A DNA stretch of 64,000 nucleotides, from contig NZ_CP154263.1 in NCBI RefSeq assembly GCF_039529835.1, forward strand, positions 48,312 to 112,311, written 5' to 3'. Origin of the DNA: Arthrobacter sp. TMP15. Its GTDB lineage: Bacteria > Actinomycetota > Actinomycetes > Actinomycetales > Micrococcaceae. Positions 1 to 9,071 of the stretch are shown here, piece by piece. The number at the start of each line of letters is the position of its first letter. Position 1 is the stretch's first letter. A program made the translations under genes and the position numbers. A model generated the notes under the pieces. That model worked only from the letters and a program-made list of their open reading frames with translations, had not been told where the DNA came from and made no database searches.

Positions 1-993
1 GACTTCTTAGAGCCCGGAAACGTGGTCGTGGGTAAATCCACGGTGCCCGTTGGTACAGCAACCCGGCTAGCGCAGACCCTCAAGGGACGACCTTCCGACG
101 CTGTTCTTGTCTGGAATCCCGAATTTCTCCGTGAAGGCTTGGCCGTAAAGGACACACTCTCCCCGGACCGATTCGTCTACGGTATACCCCTTGGTGAAGA
201 AGGAACCCACGCCGTCACCGTGCTCGACGCCGTTTATGCTACACCTCTGGCCCTGGGCACGCGCCGTATCGTTGCAGATTACGCAACAGCCGAGTTAGTG
301 AAGGTAGCCGCGAATTCCTTTCTTGCGACGAAGATTTCCTTTATTAATGCCATGGCCGAGGTGTGTGAAGTAACCGGGGCAGATGTCACTGTGCTGGCGG
401 ATGCGCTAGGGATGGATGAACGAATCGGCCGAAAATTCTTGAACGCCGGCGCTGGTTTCGGAGGTGGCTGCCTGCCCAAAGATATCCGCGCTTTTATGGC
501 CCGGGCAGGTGAGCTCGGAGCGGACCAAGTCCTTTCCCTGTTGCGTGAAGTCGACGACATCAACATTCGCCGCCGCATCCGCGTGGTTGAACTGACGCGC
601 ACCTTGGTGGGTGGAACCTTGATGGGCAAGCGCATCACTGTCCTGGGCGCGGCGTTCAAACCTAACAGCGATGATGTTCGCGATTCACCTGCGCTCAGTA
701 TTGCTGCACAATTGCAGCTTCAAGGCGCCACAGTTACGGTGACTGACCCTCAAGCCATCGATGGTGCGCGACAACGTTTTCCTGAACTCATGTACGAGGA
801 AAATCTGGAGTCGGCAATGAATAAAGCAGATGCATTACTACTGCTCACCGAATGGCAGCAATACAAAGACCTCACCCCAGAACATGCCGCGGAAGCAGTC
901 ACTTCTAAGAACATCCTCGACGGACGCAATGTCTTAAATCCTGTGACTTGGCGGGCTGCTGGCTGGAAATACAAAGGAATCGGACGACCCTAG
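1..993 (+). CDS. ugd: UDP-glucose 6-dehydrogenase, 3' part
   Basis: The reading frame is open from base 1 and the N-terminal NAD-binding part lies outside the window; the GTG at 22 is internal. The enzyme oxidises UDP-glucose to UDP-glucuronate with two NAD+, supplying precursors for surface polysaccharide. Visible hallmarks are the STVPVGT strand-loop near the start, the central dimerisation helices and the catalytic cysteine in GFGGGCLPKD (Cys codon 469-471). The C-terminal UDP-binding domain contains AAFKPNSDDVRDSP and ends with LDGRNVLNP. The 330 codons present fit a family length of about 430-450. Two decayed relatives of this gene lie at 2661-2753 (+) and 12130-12392 (-). Family identification is firm. 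Confidence 0.95.
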   Translation, partial: DFLEPGNVVVGKSTVPVGTATRLAQTLKGRPSDAVLVWNPEFLREGLAVKDTLSPDRFVYGIPLGEEGTHAVTVLDAVYATPLALGTRRIVADYATAELVKVAANSFLATKISFINAMAEVCEVTGADVTVLADALGMDERIGRKFLNAGAGFGGGCLPKDIRAFMARAGELGADQVLSLLREVDDINIRRRIRVVELTRTLVGGTLMGKRITVLGAAFKPNSDDVRDSPALSIAAQLQLQGATVTVTDPQAIDGARQRFPELMYEENLESAMNKADALLLLTEWQQYKDLTPEHAAEAVTSKNILDGRNVLNPVTWRAAGWKYKGIGRP

Positions 994-1236
994 ATCCCCC
1001 TAAGAGTGACTTTCGCAAACGGACGACGATGCTTCACTACCGAGTAACCTGAACAGATGAAGTAGTCTTCAGCGCCCCCATGAACACATCTTCCAGGGAC
1101 AGTCAGCAGCTCTAATCGTAGGGACCTAGGGGATAGCGTGAGGCAGGAGGGTGCCTACAGGGAGCAAAAGACACAACTGGTGAGTTGATGAGAGCTGGAT
1201 GGCATGGGAGTAGTGAGGAAGGAAGCATCACCAAAA

Positions 1237-1773
1237 ATGGCTGTGCCGCAGGTATTTACGATCGGGCATTCGACACGGGACTTTGAGGAAGTACTGGCGA
1301 TGGTACGTGCCAATGACGTGACTGAATTAGTTGATGTGCGGTCCTACCCTTCCTCCCGGAAATTTCCGCAGTGGAATCAAGCAGCGATCAAAGAAGCGTT
1401 GCCTGCGGATATCGGATATCGATGGATCAAAGACCTGGGCGGGCGACGGCATACCCCTGTGGGAGTGGACAGTCTCAACGGTGGGTGGAGAGTCAAGGCT
1501 TTTCGGGACTACGCCGATTATATGGCCACTGATCCCTTTAGTTCTGGGCTCGCCGAACTTGTGAAAGTCGCCAATGAATCTGTCCCGGTTATCATGTGCA
1601 GCGAAGCCGTGCCGTGGCGGTGTCATCGGCGGTTGATTACCGATGCGCTCATCGTTGCCGGAGTGGAAGTATTTGACATCATGTCATTGACTTCAACGCG
1701 AGAGTCGGAAATGACTGCGTTCGCGCAAGTGCGAGACGGAAAAATAACATACCCGGCATCGGTAGAACAATGA
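1237..1773 (+). CDS. DUF488 family protein
   Basis: A 178-residue protein starting at ATG 1237; an in-frame ATG at 1204 would add 11 residues. The start FTIGHSTRDFEE and the later CSEAVPWRCHRRLI with nearby cysteines are the two signatures of the DUF488 family. The first half carries LVDVRSYPSSRKFPQWN. The biochemical role is not established; members often sit beside DNA repair or stress genes. The start 1237 is preferred because family members begin a few residues before TIGHS and AGGAAGG lies about 14 bases upstream. The stop overlaps the next gene by 4 bases, so the two are probably translationally coupled. Confidence 0.88.
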   Translation: MAVPQVFTIGHSTRDFEEVLAMVRANDVTELVDVRSYPSSRKFPQWNQAAIKEALPADIGYRWIKDLGGRRHTPVGVDSLNGGWRVKAFRDYADYMATDPFSSGLAELVKVANESVPVIMCSEAVPWRCHRRLITDALIVAGVEVFDIMSLTSTRESEMTAFAQVRDGKITYPASVEQ

Positions 1774-2066
1774 GAATAAATACGGCGGTGGTTGAAGAAG
1801 TCCGGGCAGTGGTGGCCGCGATCTGCGTTGGCTGTGTGGTGACTTACGGTGAAATCGGTCAAGCTGTTGGAATTGGGCCGCGGCAGGCAGGTCGGGCAGT
1901 GTCACTGCTAGAAGATAATGTGTCGTGGTGGCGGGTTGTTTACGCCGACGGAACACTCGTGACATGCCATGCAGGTCAAGCCCGAGCATTACTAGAAGCT
2001 GAAGATGTTCCATTCTATAACGACCGTGTGGACATGACTAAGATGCGGCTCTCGTACCCCGATTAA
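1770..2066 (+). CDS. Alkyltransferase-like protein (MGMT DNA-binding domain)
   Basis: A 98-residue protein consisting only of the C-terminal DNA-binding half of O6-alkylguanine-DNA alkyltransferases. VTYGEIGQAVGIGPRQAGRAVS matches the helix-turn-helix with its arginine finger. In the place where active alkyltransferases have PCHRV this protein has SWWRVV. It therefore lacks the acceptor cysteine, as in the ATL proteins that bind alkylated guanine and hand it to nucleotide excision repair. Start ATG 1770 overlaps the DUF488 stop (ATGA). The tryptophan where typical ATLs have PWHRV is slightly divergent. The ATL call is by motif; the repair role is inferred. Confidence 0.85.
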   Translation: MRINTAVVEEVRAVVAAICVGCVVTYGEIGQAVGIGPRQAGRAVSLLEDNVSWWRVVYADGTLVTCHAGQARALLEAEDVPFYNDRVDMTKMRLSYPD

Positions 2067-2156
2067 CTTGAGTGAGTGAGGGAGTGAGTCGAGCACGCTC
2101 ATTGGATGTCTCACCGGTCACGGGAGTTGCCGTGTTCTGGGATAGGGGTCAAGTAT

Positions 2157-2663
2157 CTACTTATGATTTTTTATGGACCGTGTGACCCTGCCTGGCTCTT
2201 CTTGAGCAGGTAACGGAAAGGGTTCTAACGGGTGTAGGGGGATGAGCACGGTTTCGCTAAACCTGGCAAGTGAGGACCGGTCCTGCCATTCATCCACTGT
2301 CGGCCCCTTGGCGTTGCGGCTGTCGATTTCAAAGATCTCCTGCGTATCGGAGACGTTACCGTGAGAAATAAATGTGTTGGTAGACAGCGGTCTGACGAAA
2401 AGCCGGCTTTGGGAACCATATCGGCGATGGTCCATGGTGCCGCACCGGTCCTAGTCGCTTGGAAAAAATCCTGATGACTGGGTGGGTTTTGTCATCATCA
2501 AAAGTGGTCGTTGTAGTGTCGATGAGGTCCGTGATTGCCGCGCGCATGTTCTTGATTCCTCCCACAGAATACTTGCGGCGATGAAGAGTGCCGCAGCAGC
2601 ATCTGCCCACCAGAATCCTAAACCGATTCTTTCTACACCAACGATCGATCCAGCCGCACCCAT
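2157..2663 (-). pseudogene. Cation diffusion facilitator transporter, C-terminal remnant
   Basis: On the minus strand the segment GVERIGLGFWWADAAAALFIA followed by SILWE (from 2663) and then, in another frame, KNMRAAITDLIDTTTTTFDDDKTHPVIR (about 2540-2460) reproduces the last membrane helix and start of the cytoplasmic domain of a CDF metal transporter. A third frame continues to a C-terminus with VLIPLHPLEPFPLP near 2200. At least two frameshifts separate the pieces and the N-terminal membrane half is absent. At 2655-2661 it abuts a fragment of ugd in opposite orientation, so this is a recombination scar. No start or functional product is expected. Confidence 0.7.
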
Positions 2664-2753
2664 GCCGTCACCTTGCTGGATGCCGTCTACGCTATACCCC
2701 TGGCTCTGGGCACACGTCGACTTGTTGCAGACTACGCAACGGCGGCGCTAGTA
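2661..2753 (+). pseudogene. Internal fragment of a ugd-like gene
   Basis: Translating from 2661 gives HAVTLLDAVYAIPLALGT then RRLVADYATAALV. It aligns without gaps with the intact gene at 205-297, where HAVTVLDAVYATPLALGT and RRIVADYATAELV are read. Identity runs over about 31 codons and stops abruptly at both sides: a broken cation-efflux gene lies on the left, a stop codon and the flavodoxin gene on the right. It is too short to function. Base differences are mainly at third positions, so it derives from a diverged second copy rather than a recent duplication. Confidence 0.85.
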
Positions 2754-2772
2754 ACGATAAGTAATTGATCGC

Positions 2773-3393
2773 CTAAGAAACCGCAGGGTAAGGATTCTGC
2801 CGCAGCAAGCGCGCAAGATGCGCCGCATGGGCGGCGGCCGTACGATTGGTGCTGGCGACCGCCTCCGGAGTTTCTTCAAGGTCCTGATAGTCCCGGTAAT
2901 CGCTGCCCACAGCATCGTTCCAGTACGTTGTGGTTTGGCCAGCCAACGTGAACCCAACGTCGTTGAGTGCTTGGAAGAGTATGCCACTGATGTGGTGAGC
3001 GCCGTCTTCATTGCCCACGATCACCGCGATGGCCACCTTACCCAGCGTTAGCATGCGGCCCTGCTCGTCCTTTTCCGAGAGTTCGGCGTCCAACCTCTCT
3101 AGTACGCGCTGCGCAACGCTGGAGTGCTGCCCCATCCAAGTAGGTGTGGCCAGCACTAAAATGTCCGCTGACATCACTTGCTCTCGAATGTTCGGCCAAG
3201 CATCGCCGTCACCCATATCTAACTCGACACCTGGGTGCACGTCGTGGTCGACGACGCGGATGACCGATCCAATGACACCATGCTCCGACAGGGCTTCCAT
3301 CACCTGTTCTGCAAGCAGTTGACTACTTGATGGCGCCGGCGAAGGAGACAGGGTGCAAACCAGCGCGATAGCTCGAAGTTGGTCGTCGGACAT
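2773..3393 (-). CDS. Flavodoxin family / NAD(P)H-dependent oxidoreductase
   Basis: A 206-residue protein with a flavodoxin-like fold. The N-terminal strand IALVCTLSPSPAPSSS leads into the phosphate-binding loop, ADILVLATPTWMGQHSS is the second FMN-contact loop, and VAIAVIVGNEDGAHH the third. It probably binds FMN and reduces a small substrate or quinone, but the substrate cannot be told. ATG at 3393 is preceded by TAGGAG about five bases upstream. It is divergent from topoisomerase IB at 3561 and shares a 140-bp intergenic region with it. Family call is good; the specific reaction is open. Confidence 0.85.
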   Translation of the reverse strand: MSDDQLRAIALVCTLSPSPAPSSSQLLAEQVMEALSEHGVIGSVIRVVDHDVHPGVELDMGDGDAWPNIREQVMSADILVLATPTWMGQHSSVAQRVLERLDAELSEKDEQGRMLTLGKVAIAVIVGNEDGAHHISGILFQALNDVGFTLAGQTTTYWNDAVGSDYRDYQDLEETPEAVASTNRTAAAHAAHLARLLRQNPYPAVS

Positions 3394-3560
3394 GAGGACT
3401 CCTAAGGTTTGAAGGCAACACTTGGTACGGCCAACTTAGTCTGCACCCGCTGAACGGTCAACGAAAATTCTGCGGTGCAGTTCTGCAGGAACTTATTACT
3501 TTCACCCGTTAGTATGCAAATAACGCACACATGGCATGGGAACGCGAAGAGGAGCCAGTT

Positions 3561-4541
3561 ATGGAACCTGTTTTAGAAGTTGAGCCTGGAAAGGGTGGCA
3601 TCACTCGGCGGGTTGCCGGACGTGGTTTCACTTATGTTTGGGCCAATGGCAGGCGCGTTTCCTCAGCTCCGCAGCTTGAACATATCCGGGCGTTAGCGGT
3701 CCCGCCGGCATGGTCGCATGTATGGATCGCGTCCGCACCGAATGCTCATATCCAGGCAACGGGAGTGGATGACGCAGGTCGAACTCAATACATTTACCAT
3801 CAGCGGTGGCGTGAAATCAGGGACGGGGAAAAGTTCATTCGTTCTTTGGCTTTCGGCCACCGTTTACCGACCATCCGGCGAATGGTGACCAGAGACTTGA
3901 AACAAAGCGAGGATGGCCGACGTCAATGCTTGGCTGCGGCTGTGCGGCTCATGGACCGAGCCGGACTGCGCGTGGGCGGTGTGTCATATGCTGAAGAAAA
4001 TGGGTCGTTTGGTGCCACCACCTTGCAGCGGCGCCACGTCAGCCTTGAAGGGAAAGCAATACATCTGGTCTTTCGCGGCAAATCAGCTGGGGACTGGGAC
4101 GTGCAAATTAAGGATTCGTTGCTTAGGGATTACTTTGTGTCTATGCCGAGCACGCCGCGCTCCGGCCCTGCATTCAGTTATGCGCTCAGGAGCGGGCGGC
4201 GCAAGGTGTGGCACTCGATTTATGATAGGGACGTTAACAGGTATCTGGGTGAAGTGGCTGGGCATGGCTTCACCGCCAAGGACTTTCGTACATGGCAGGG
4301 CACAGTTGTGGCGGCGATCTCCTTGTCCCGATCCTTTCGTTCAGGTTCTACTTCTCCGGAAGCAGCTAAAGCGGCGATCCATGACGCTGCAGAATGGCTC
4401 CATAACACTCCGTCGGTCGCTAAAGGGTCTTATATAAACCCTCGAGTGATTGCCCTTTTTGAGCAAGGACGTGTTGCAAACCTCAAACGCCAAAAAGATG
4501 GTGCCGTATTAGCGCTACTGACTGGTGAAGCAGGCAGGTAA
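3561..4541 (+). CDS. DNA topoisomerase IB
   Basis: A bacterial type IB topoisomerase of 326 residues. It relaxes supercoils through a 3'-phosphotyrosyl intermediate. Evidence includes the N-terminal domain with GFTYVWANGRRV and LAVPPAWSHVWI, the catalytic region with RVGGVSYAEENGSFGATTL, KDFRTWQGT, and the C-terminal KGSYINPRV, whose tyrosine (about residue 291) is the expected nucleophile. Start 3561 is chosen because GAGGAG lies six bases upstream. An in-frame ATG at 3531 would add ten charged residues. Length agrees with the 300-350 residues typical of the bacterial enzymes. Confidence 0.92.
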   Translation: MEPVLEVEPGKGGITRRVAGRGFTYVWANGRRVSSAPQLEHIRALAVPPAWSHVWIASAPNAHIQATGVDDAGRTQYIYHQRWREIRDGEKFIRSLAFGHRLPTIRRMVTRDLKQSEDGRRQCLAAAVRLMDRAGLRVGGVSYAEENGSFGATTLQRRHVSLEGKAIHLVFRGKSAGDWDVQIKDSLLRDYFVSMPSTPRSGPAFSYALRSGRRKVWHSIYDRDVNRYLGEVAGHGFTAKDFRTWQGTVVAAISLSRSFRSGSTSPEAAKAAIHDAAEWLHNTPSVAKGSYINPRVIALFEQGRVANLKRQKDGAVLALLTGEAGR

Positions 4542-4732
4542 AAAGACCAGAACATGGTTGATGAGCATGGTTCACATTTGTACCCAAAAGTAAGTCAGCC
4601 ATCGGCGGGCTGGATACTCGGCTGTTGTTTCGGCACTATTTTCTCATAGTTTTCGTACCCTCCTTCAGCACGTTGGATGAAAGCTGTCAGTCAATTTAAG
4701 AAGCTTATCCGCACGCCTTGCAAGAGTATGAC

Positions 4733-4758
4733 GGCTCTCCGTGGTTCGTGGTGAATTC
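4733..4758 (+). repeat. Left terminal inverted repeat of the ISL3 element
   Basis: Starts GGCTCTCCGTGGTTCGTGG and matches the reverse complement of 6152-6177 at 24 of 26 positions. The target duplication AGTATGAC precedes it directly at 4725-4732. Confidence 0.93.
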
Positions 4759-4781
4759 TGGTTTCGTGTCCTTGAACAGAG

Positions 4782-6143
4782 GTGGCGCGTAGCCCTGTTG
4801 TGATGGATGTTCTGACGCATTCATCTTTGACAGGACTACGAGCCTTGAACGAGCTTACTTTGGTGCACCTTGATGCTGCCACCACGATCTTCAATCTGGA
4901 CGATTACCGTGTACTTGAAACCCAGATCCTGAGTTTTGGCCAACGAAGAATTCAGATAGCAAGCACCGCCGAATCCGGGTGTCCTGGCTGCGGGGTCATT
5001 GGCACCCGTCGCCATTCTGGCCGGCAGCAACGAGTCAAGGACATCCCCATCGCCGGTCCGGTGGAGGTTGTTTGGGCCAAGCGGCGACTGTTCTGCGACG
5101 AAACATTGTGCCCTCGCAAAACGTTCTTTGAAGCCACGATCGAGGTCCCGGCCAGGGCACGCACCACGAGCCGACTCCGTAGTGCTCTCGTGCGAGCAGT
5201 CATTGACTCTGGCCGCGCCGCAACGGAAACCGCCACTGCCCACGGGGTGTCGTGGTGGTTGGTTCAGAAGGCGTTGAGTGTGGCAGCAACCAAACTTCCC
5301 AACGTCGATCTGCTGCGGCCAAGGATGCTCGGCATTGATGAACACCGCTTCCGATCCGTCCGCTTCTTCAAGAACACAGAGACCAACGCGTGGCAGCGGA
5401 TTGAACCGTGGATGACGACGATTGTTGACCTGGATACCGGGCAGATCCTTGGTGTTGTTGACGGCCGAGACCACACCGGGGTCGGTGCATGGCTCATCCA
5501 GCGGCCCCTGGAGTGGCGCCTCGGCGTTCAAGTTGTCGCGATCGATCCCTCAGCAGCTTTTAGAAAAGCGCTGCGGATGTGGCTGCCCCGCACCGCCGTT
5601 TCCGTGGATCATTTCCACCTCATCCAGCTCGCCAACCAGGCGTTGACAGAAGTCAGGCAGCAGCTTTCCCATCAGGTGCGTGGGCGTCGTGGCCGAGCCG
5701 TGGACCCAGCCTGGGCACACCGAATGCTGCTCCTACGAGCCGGTGATTCACTTTCCGAGCCAGCCCGGGTGCGGTTGGAGAAGGTCTTCGCCACCGACGA
5801 TCCGACAGGGAAACTCAAGACCGCGTGGGACGTAAAAGAACAAGTGCGAACACTGCTGCGCACGGGGTCGTTGGAGGACGCCGAGATCGCTAAAGACCAC
5901 CTTGAACGCCTCGTCAAGGAATCCAACCAACCTGAGACGACTAGGCTTTGGCGGACCATTTGCAGGTGGTGGAAAGAGATCGAAGTCCTCATCGTCACCG
6001 GCGCCACCACGGGAAAAGTAGAAGCCAACAACACCAGCATCAAACACATCAAGCGGACCGGCCGCGGCTTCGTCAATAGCGCCAACTACACGACTCGTAT
6101 TATGCTCAGGAGCGCCGCCAGAACAGCGGTGAATCATCCATGA
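4782..6143 (+). CDS. ISL3-family transposase
   Basis: A 453-residue DDE transposase. The N-terminal zinc-finger-like segment CPGCGVIGTRRHSGR is followed by KRRLFCDETLCPRKTF, a second cysteine pair. A helix-turn-helix lies around RAATETATAHGVSWW. The catalytic acids are the aspartates in LGIDEHRFRS and VVAIDPSAAF and the glutamate in GKVEANNTSIK. The ORF is uninterrupted. The start is either GTG 4782 or ATG 4803. Both lie inside the left end of the element and only the N-terminal seven residues differ. The gene appears competent for transposition. Confidence 0.93.
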   Translation: MARSPVVMDVLTHSSLTGLRALNELTLVHLDAATTIFNLDDYRVLETQILSFGQRRIQIASTAESGCPGCGVIGTRRHSGRQQRVKDIPIAGPVEVVWAKRRLFCDETLCPRKTFFEATIEVPARARTTSRLRSALVRAVIDSGRAATETATAHGVSWWLVQKALSVAATKLPNVDLLRPRMLGIDEHRFRSVRFFKNTETNAWQRIEPWMTTIVDLDTGQILGVVDGRDHTGVGAWLIQRPLEWRLGVQVVAIDPSAAFRKALRMWLPRTAVSVDHFHLIQLANQALTEVRQQLSHQVRGRRGRAVDPAWAHRMLLLRAGDSLSEPARVRLEKVFATDDPTGKLKTAWDVKEQVRTLLRTGSLEDAEIAKDHLERLVKESNQPETTRLWRTICRWWKEIEVLIVTGATTGKVEANNTSIKHIKRTGRGFVNSANYTTRIMLRSAARTAVNHP

Positions 6144-6151
6144 CAATAGTG

Positions 6152-6177
6152 GATTTCACCACGAACCGCGGAGAGCC
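6152..6177 (-). repeat. Right terminal inverted repeat of the ISL3 element
   Basis: Ends in CGCGGAGAGCC; its reverse complement matches 4733-4758 with differences at repeat positions 10 and 24. Followed at 6178-6185 by the second copy of the AGTATGAC target duplication. Confidence 0.93.
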
Positions 6178-6412
6178 AGTATGACGCCGTATACTCACGC
6201 CATTCAAATAGTCCATACCATCGGGTATATCCATGCCTAGACCGAAGATGCGGCCTATTCCGACTAGCGAATAGTTCCCGACAGAGAAGGTATCCGACGC
6301 GGGGAGTTAGGAGCATAGAATCGGAAACTCTGAACCATAGCCAAGGTTGTGAAGCGATGCGCCGGTTGCTGGCGATCGGTGCGAGGCTGCTCGTTATTTG
6401 CAGTTGCTCGTA

Positions 6413-8944
6413 TTAGTTCTTATTCTTTCCCGAGCTCGGAGGAGCAGCGTCGGTTGGTTCCTCCCACCGGACTTCATCTGCGGATTTATCGGGACGCCAG
6501 CCACGCCACGTCGGATGCCGGAGCCTGTTACCGGGCGTGCGCTCCACATATTTGACCTCTCCTACTAACTGAGGGCTCGTCCAAACGACATCACTTCGGT
6601 CCGCTGCGGGGACTTCCGCGACGGGAGAGGTCTTTCGTTCAAGCTTTCCGACCATGATGACAGCCTCTGCGAGGTCTCGTGAGGAAAATCCGGTACCGAC
6701 CCTGCCCACGTAGCTGAGCTGCCCGCCGTCGTTAACGGCCAGTAGCAATGAACCCAGTGTGTTTTGGCGGGATCCAGAGCCTTTGTGCCATCCGATGACG
6801 ATGACTTCTTGGTGGAGTTCGTGCTTGAATTTGATCCAAACTTTACTGCGTTTTCCGGGGAGGTAGCGTCCGTCTGTTCGTTTCGCTATCACTCCTTCCA
6901 GTTTCAGATAGCGGCTCGTTGCGAATGCTTCTTCGACGGATCCGGAGTGCGCAGGCGGCAGGTGTACGTGGCTTCCTTCCGTAACAGCGTCAAAGAGGGC
7001 CGTGCGTCTTGTGTCATAGGATTCACGGATGAGGGACCTTGGGGTGCCGTCTGATGTACAAGGAGCAAGTTGCAAAACATCAAACAACATCAGATGTACA
7101 GGAGTGTCACGGGCGGCTTTGTCGATCTCATGTTTCTTGGTGAGTTTCATTCGTTTTTGTAGCAGACCGAAGTCGGGTTTGCCTGAAGCGTTGAGAACGA
7201 CAATTTCTCCATCAAGCACGATGCCACTCGATGCCAATGAGGCGAGTTCCTGCAGCTCGGGATATTGGGCTGTCACGTTATTGCCATTTCTGCTGACGAG
7301 TCTCACCGCATCGGTGATACCAACGATCGCCCGCATCCCATCCCATTTCATTTCGTAAGCCCATCTATGCCCGGTTTTCAGGTCCAGCGGTGTTCCAGCA
7401 GAGGCCAGCATTGGTCTGGGTAGATCTGCACTGTTCTGTGTCCTGATCACCGCCGATGATGGGCCTACATCCAGAATCGTCGTTCGCTTTGGTGGGCGGA
7501 CTCCGGCACCGGGAACAATGTGATTCGTGGCTCTCTCACTGCCGGGGGTTGGCTGCTCCTTCATAAGATGGATAATCCAGTTCTTTTTTGCTCCCATTCC
7601 ACCGGTTTTGATCAATGCATATCTGCGCGGGATCCCTCCCAATCCGCCGTCAATTTTACCGTACAGAACCGCAATGACTTCTTTTCCTTCGCGCCATTTT
7701 TCTAGCACACAGCTCCCTGAGTCCCAGATTTTGACTATGCCAGCCCCGTATTGGTTTTTTGGGATGATGCCTTCGAAAGAAACGTAGGCCAACGGGTGGT
7801 CTTCTGTCATGACGGCTAGCCGGTTATCGTCGAAATCTAGAGGCGGTCCCTTGGGGACAGCCCAAGAAACGAGTACTCCTGAGTGCTCCAAACGGAAGTC
7901 CCAATGTAGCCGTGAGGCATGATGTTCCTGAATAACAAAACGTGGTTCATCAGATGCCTTCACAGAGGTCGTTTCGACTGGAACTGGCTCGGGTGTCTTA
8001 TCTCCGTCGCGCATTGCCCGGTATATCTTGAGTCTGTCAATACCAGAAAATTCGCGCCAACCAATGGCACCGATAGGATCAATGTCAGCGTTAACGCGCT
8101 CTATAACATCCTGGTACTCGAGCTGGCGGAGTTCTGGATCAGCAATTTCCTGCCAAGTTCGTGGCGCAGCGACGGTTGGACGGAGTTGGCCCCGTAGCGA
8201 ATAGGGACAAACCGTCGTTTTTGCTTCACTGTTTTGGCTCCAGTCCACCAGAACTTTTCCAGGACGCAGCGACTTTTTCATGTCGGAAACAATGAGATGC
8301 GGGTGGTCGGCTTCCAAAGATCTAGCTAGTTCGTGGGCCACATCAGAGACCTGTGCTGAATCATAGCTGCCGTCCAGCGGGATATAAAGGTGGATGCCTT
8401 TTGATCCGCTGGTGACGGGGAAAGATTCCAGCTGCATGTCCGTTAGTAGTTCACGACACAGCTGGGCCGTTTGAGCGCACTCGCGAAGACCTGCCCCTTC
8501 GCCGGGGTCCAAGTCCAACACCATCCTGTCCGGATTCGAAGCTGTCCCGTCTAGAGTAAAGCGCCATTGTGGGACGTGAATTTCTAGTGCGGCTAATTGA
8601 GCAAACCACGCAAGAACTGCTGGTTCATTGGCCATGGGGTAGGTGTTGTTGTGGTTCCTATGTTGTATTCGTCCTCTAGGTACCCAATCAGGTGCGGAGT
8701 CTTCTAAATCTTTGCGTAAAAACGCGTGGCCGGGATCCGTGGTTGTGCCAACTCCATTGACCCAACGTTTACGGGTTGCGGGCCGCCTCGATGCTTGAGG
8801 AAGAAGCACGTGCGCGACTGCCGCGTAGTAGCTCATAACATCAGCCTTCGTGGTGTTCGTCTCCGGATACATCACCTTTTCAAGATTGCTGACCTTGAGG
8901 CGACGGCCGGCAATTTTCACGAGTTGTTCATCGGAACGGGACAT
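6413..8944 (-). CDS. ligD: Multifunctional non-homologous end-joining protein LigD
   Basis: An 843-residue three-domain end-joining enzyme. Residues about 1-300 are the archaeo-eukaryotic primase-type polymerase domain, with the metal-binding DLDPGEG near residue 142 and SGSKGIHLYIP. Residues about 330-490 form the 3'-phosphoesterase domain, with FVIQEHHASRLHWDFRLE and WAVPKGPP. Residues about 520-840 are the ATP-dependent ligase, with nucleotidyl-acceptor lysine 533 in EMKWDGMRA and the OB-fold C-terminus. The order Pol-PE-Lig is that of actinobacterial LigD. Start 8944 is preferred because AAGGAG lies seven bases upstream. It is divergent from ku at 9072, so both can be expressed from the 130-bp region between them. 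Confidence 0.95.
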   Translation of the reverse strand: MSRSDEQLVKIAGRRLKVSNLEKVMYPETNTTKADVMSYYAAVAHVLLPQASRRPATRKRWVNGVGTTTDPGHAFLRKDLEDSAPDWVPRGRIQHRNHNNTYPMANEPAVLAWFAQLAALEIHVPQWRFTLDGTASNPDRMVLDLDPGEGAGLRECAQTAQLCRELLTDMQLESFPVTSGSKGIHLYIPLDGSYDSAQVSDVAHELARSLEADHPHLIVSDMKKSLRPGKVLVDWSQNSEAKTTVCPYSLRGQLRPTVAAPRTWQEIADPELRQLEYQDVIERVNADIDPIGAIGWREFSGIDRLKIYRAMRDGDKTPEPVPVETTSVKASDEPRFVIQEHHASRLHWDFRLEHSGVLVSWAVPKGPPLDFDDNRLAVMTEDHPLAYVSFEGIIPKNQYGAGIVKIWDSGSCVLEKWREGKEVIAVLYGKIDGGLGGIPRRYALIKTGGMGAKKNWIIHLMKEQPTPGSERATNHIVPGAGVRPPKRTTILDVGPSSAVIRTQNSADLPRPMLASAGTPLDLKTGHRWAYEMKWDGMRAIVGITDAVRLVSRNGNNVTAQYPELQELASLASSGIVLDGEIVVLNASGKPDFGLLQKRMKLTKKHEIDKAARDTPVHLMLFDVLQLAPCTSDGTPRSLIRESYDTRRTALFDAVTEGSHVHLPPAHSGSVEEAFATSRYLKLEGVIAKRTDGRYLPGKRSKVWIKFKHELHQEVIVIGWHKGSGSRQNTLGSLLLAVNDGGQLSYVGRVGTGFSSRDLAEAVIMVGKLERKTSPVAEVPAADRSDVVWTSPQLVGEVKYVERTPGNRLRHPTWRGWRPDKSADEVRWEEPTDAAPPSSGKNKN

Positions 8945-9071
8945 CGTAAGTCTCCTTCGCTTGAGATACATTCTTACCGCTGTTCCCAAAGATCACCAGC
9001 ACGGGGGAGAGCTGGATGAATTTTGGTGAGACCGTTCAGGCTTTTTATTCTCTGGTCATGCAGAGGCGTTG

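Larger units (their letters stand above)
4733..6177 (+). mobile_element. ISL3-family insertion sequence, intact
   Basis: A 1445-bp element bounded by 26-bp imperfect terminal inverted repeats (24 of 26 identical) that begin GGCTCTCCG. It is flanked by a perfect 8-bp direct repeat AGTATGAC at 4725-4732 and 6178-6185. One transposase gene fills the element. Size, repeat start and 8-bp duplication are all normal for ISL3. The perfect duplication shows simple insertion and little later change. The target is the intergenic region after topoisomerase IB and does not break a recognised gene. Confidence 0.95.

Noticed and set aside
4836..5531. 231-codon minus-strand ORF
   Set aside because: It is a shadow of the transposase; no family features, and cysteine/proline-rich antisense composition.
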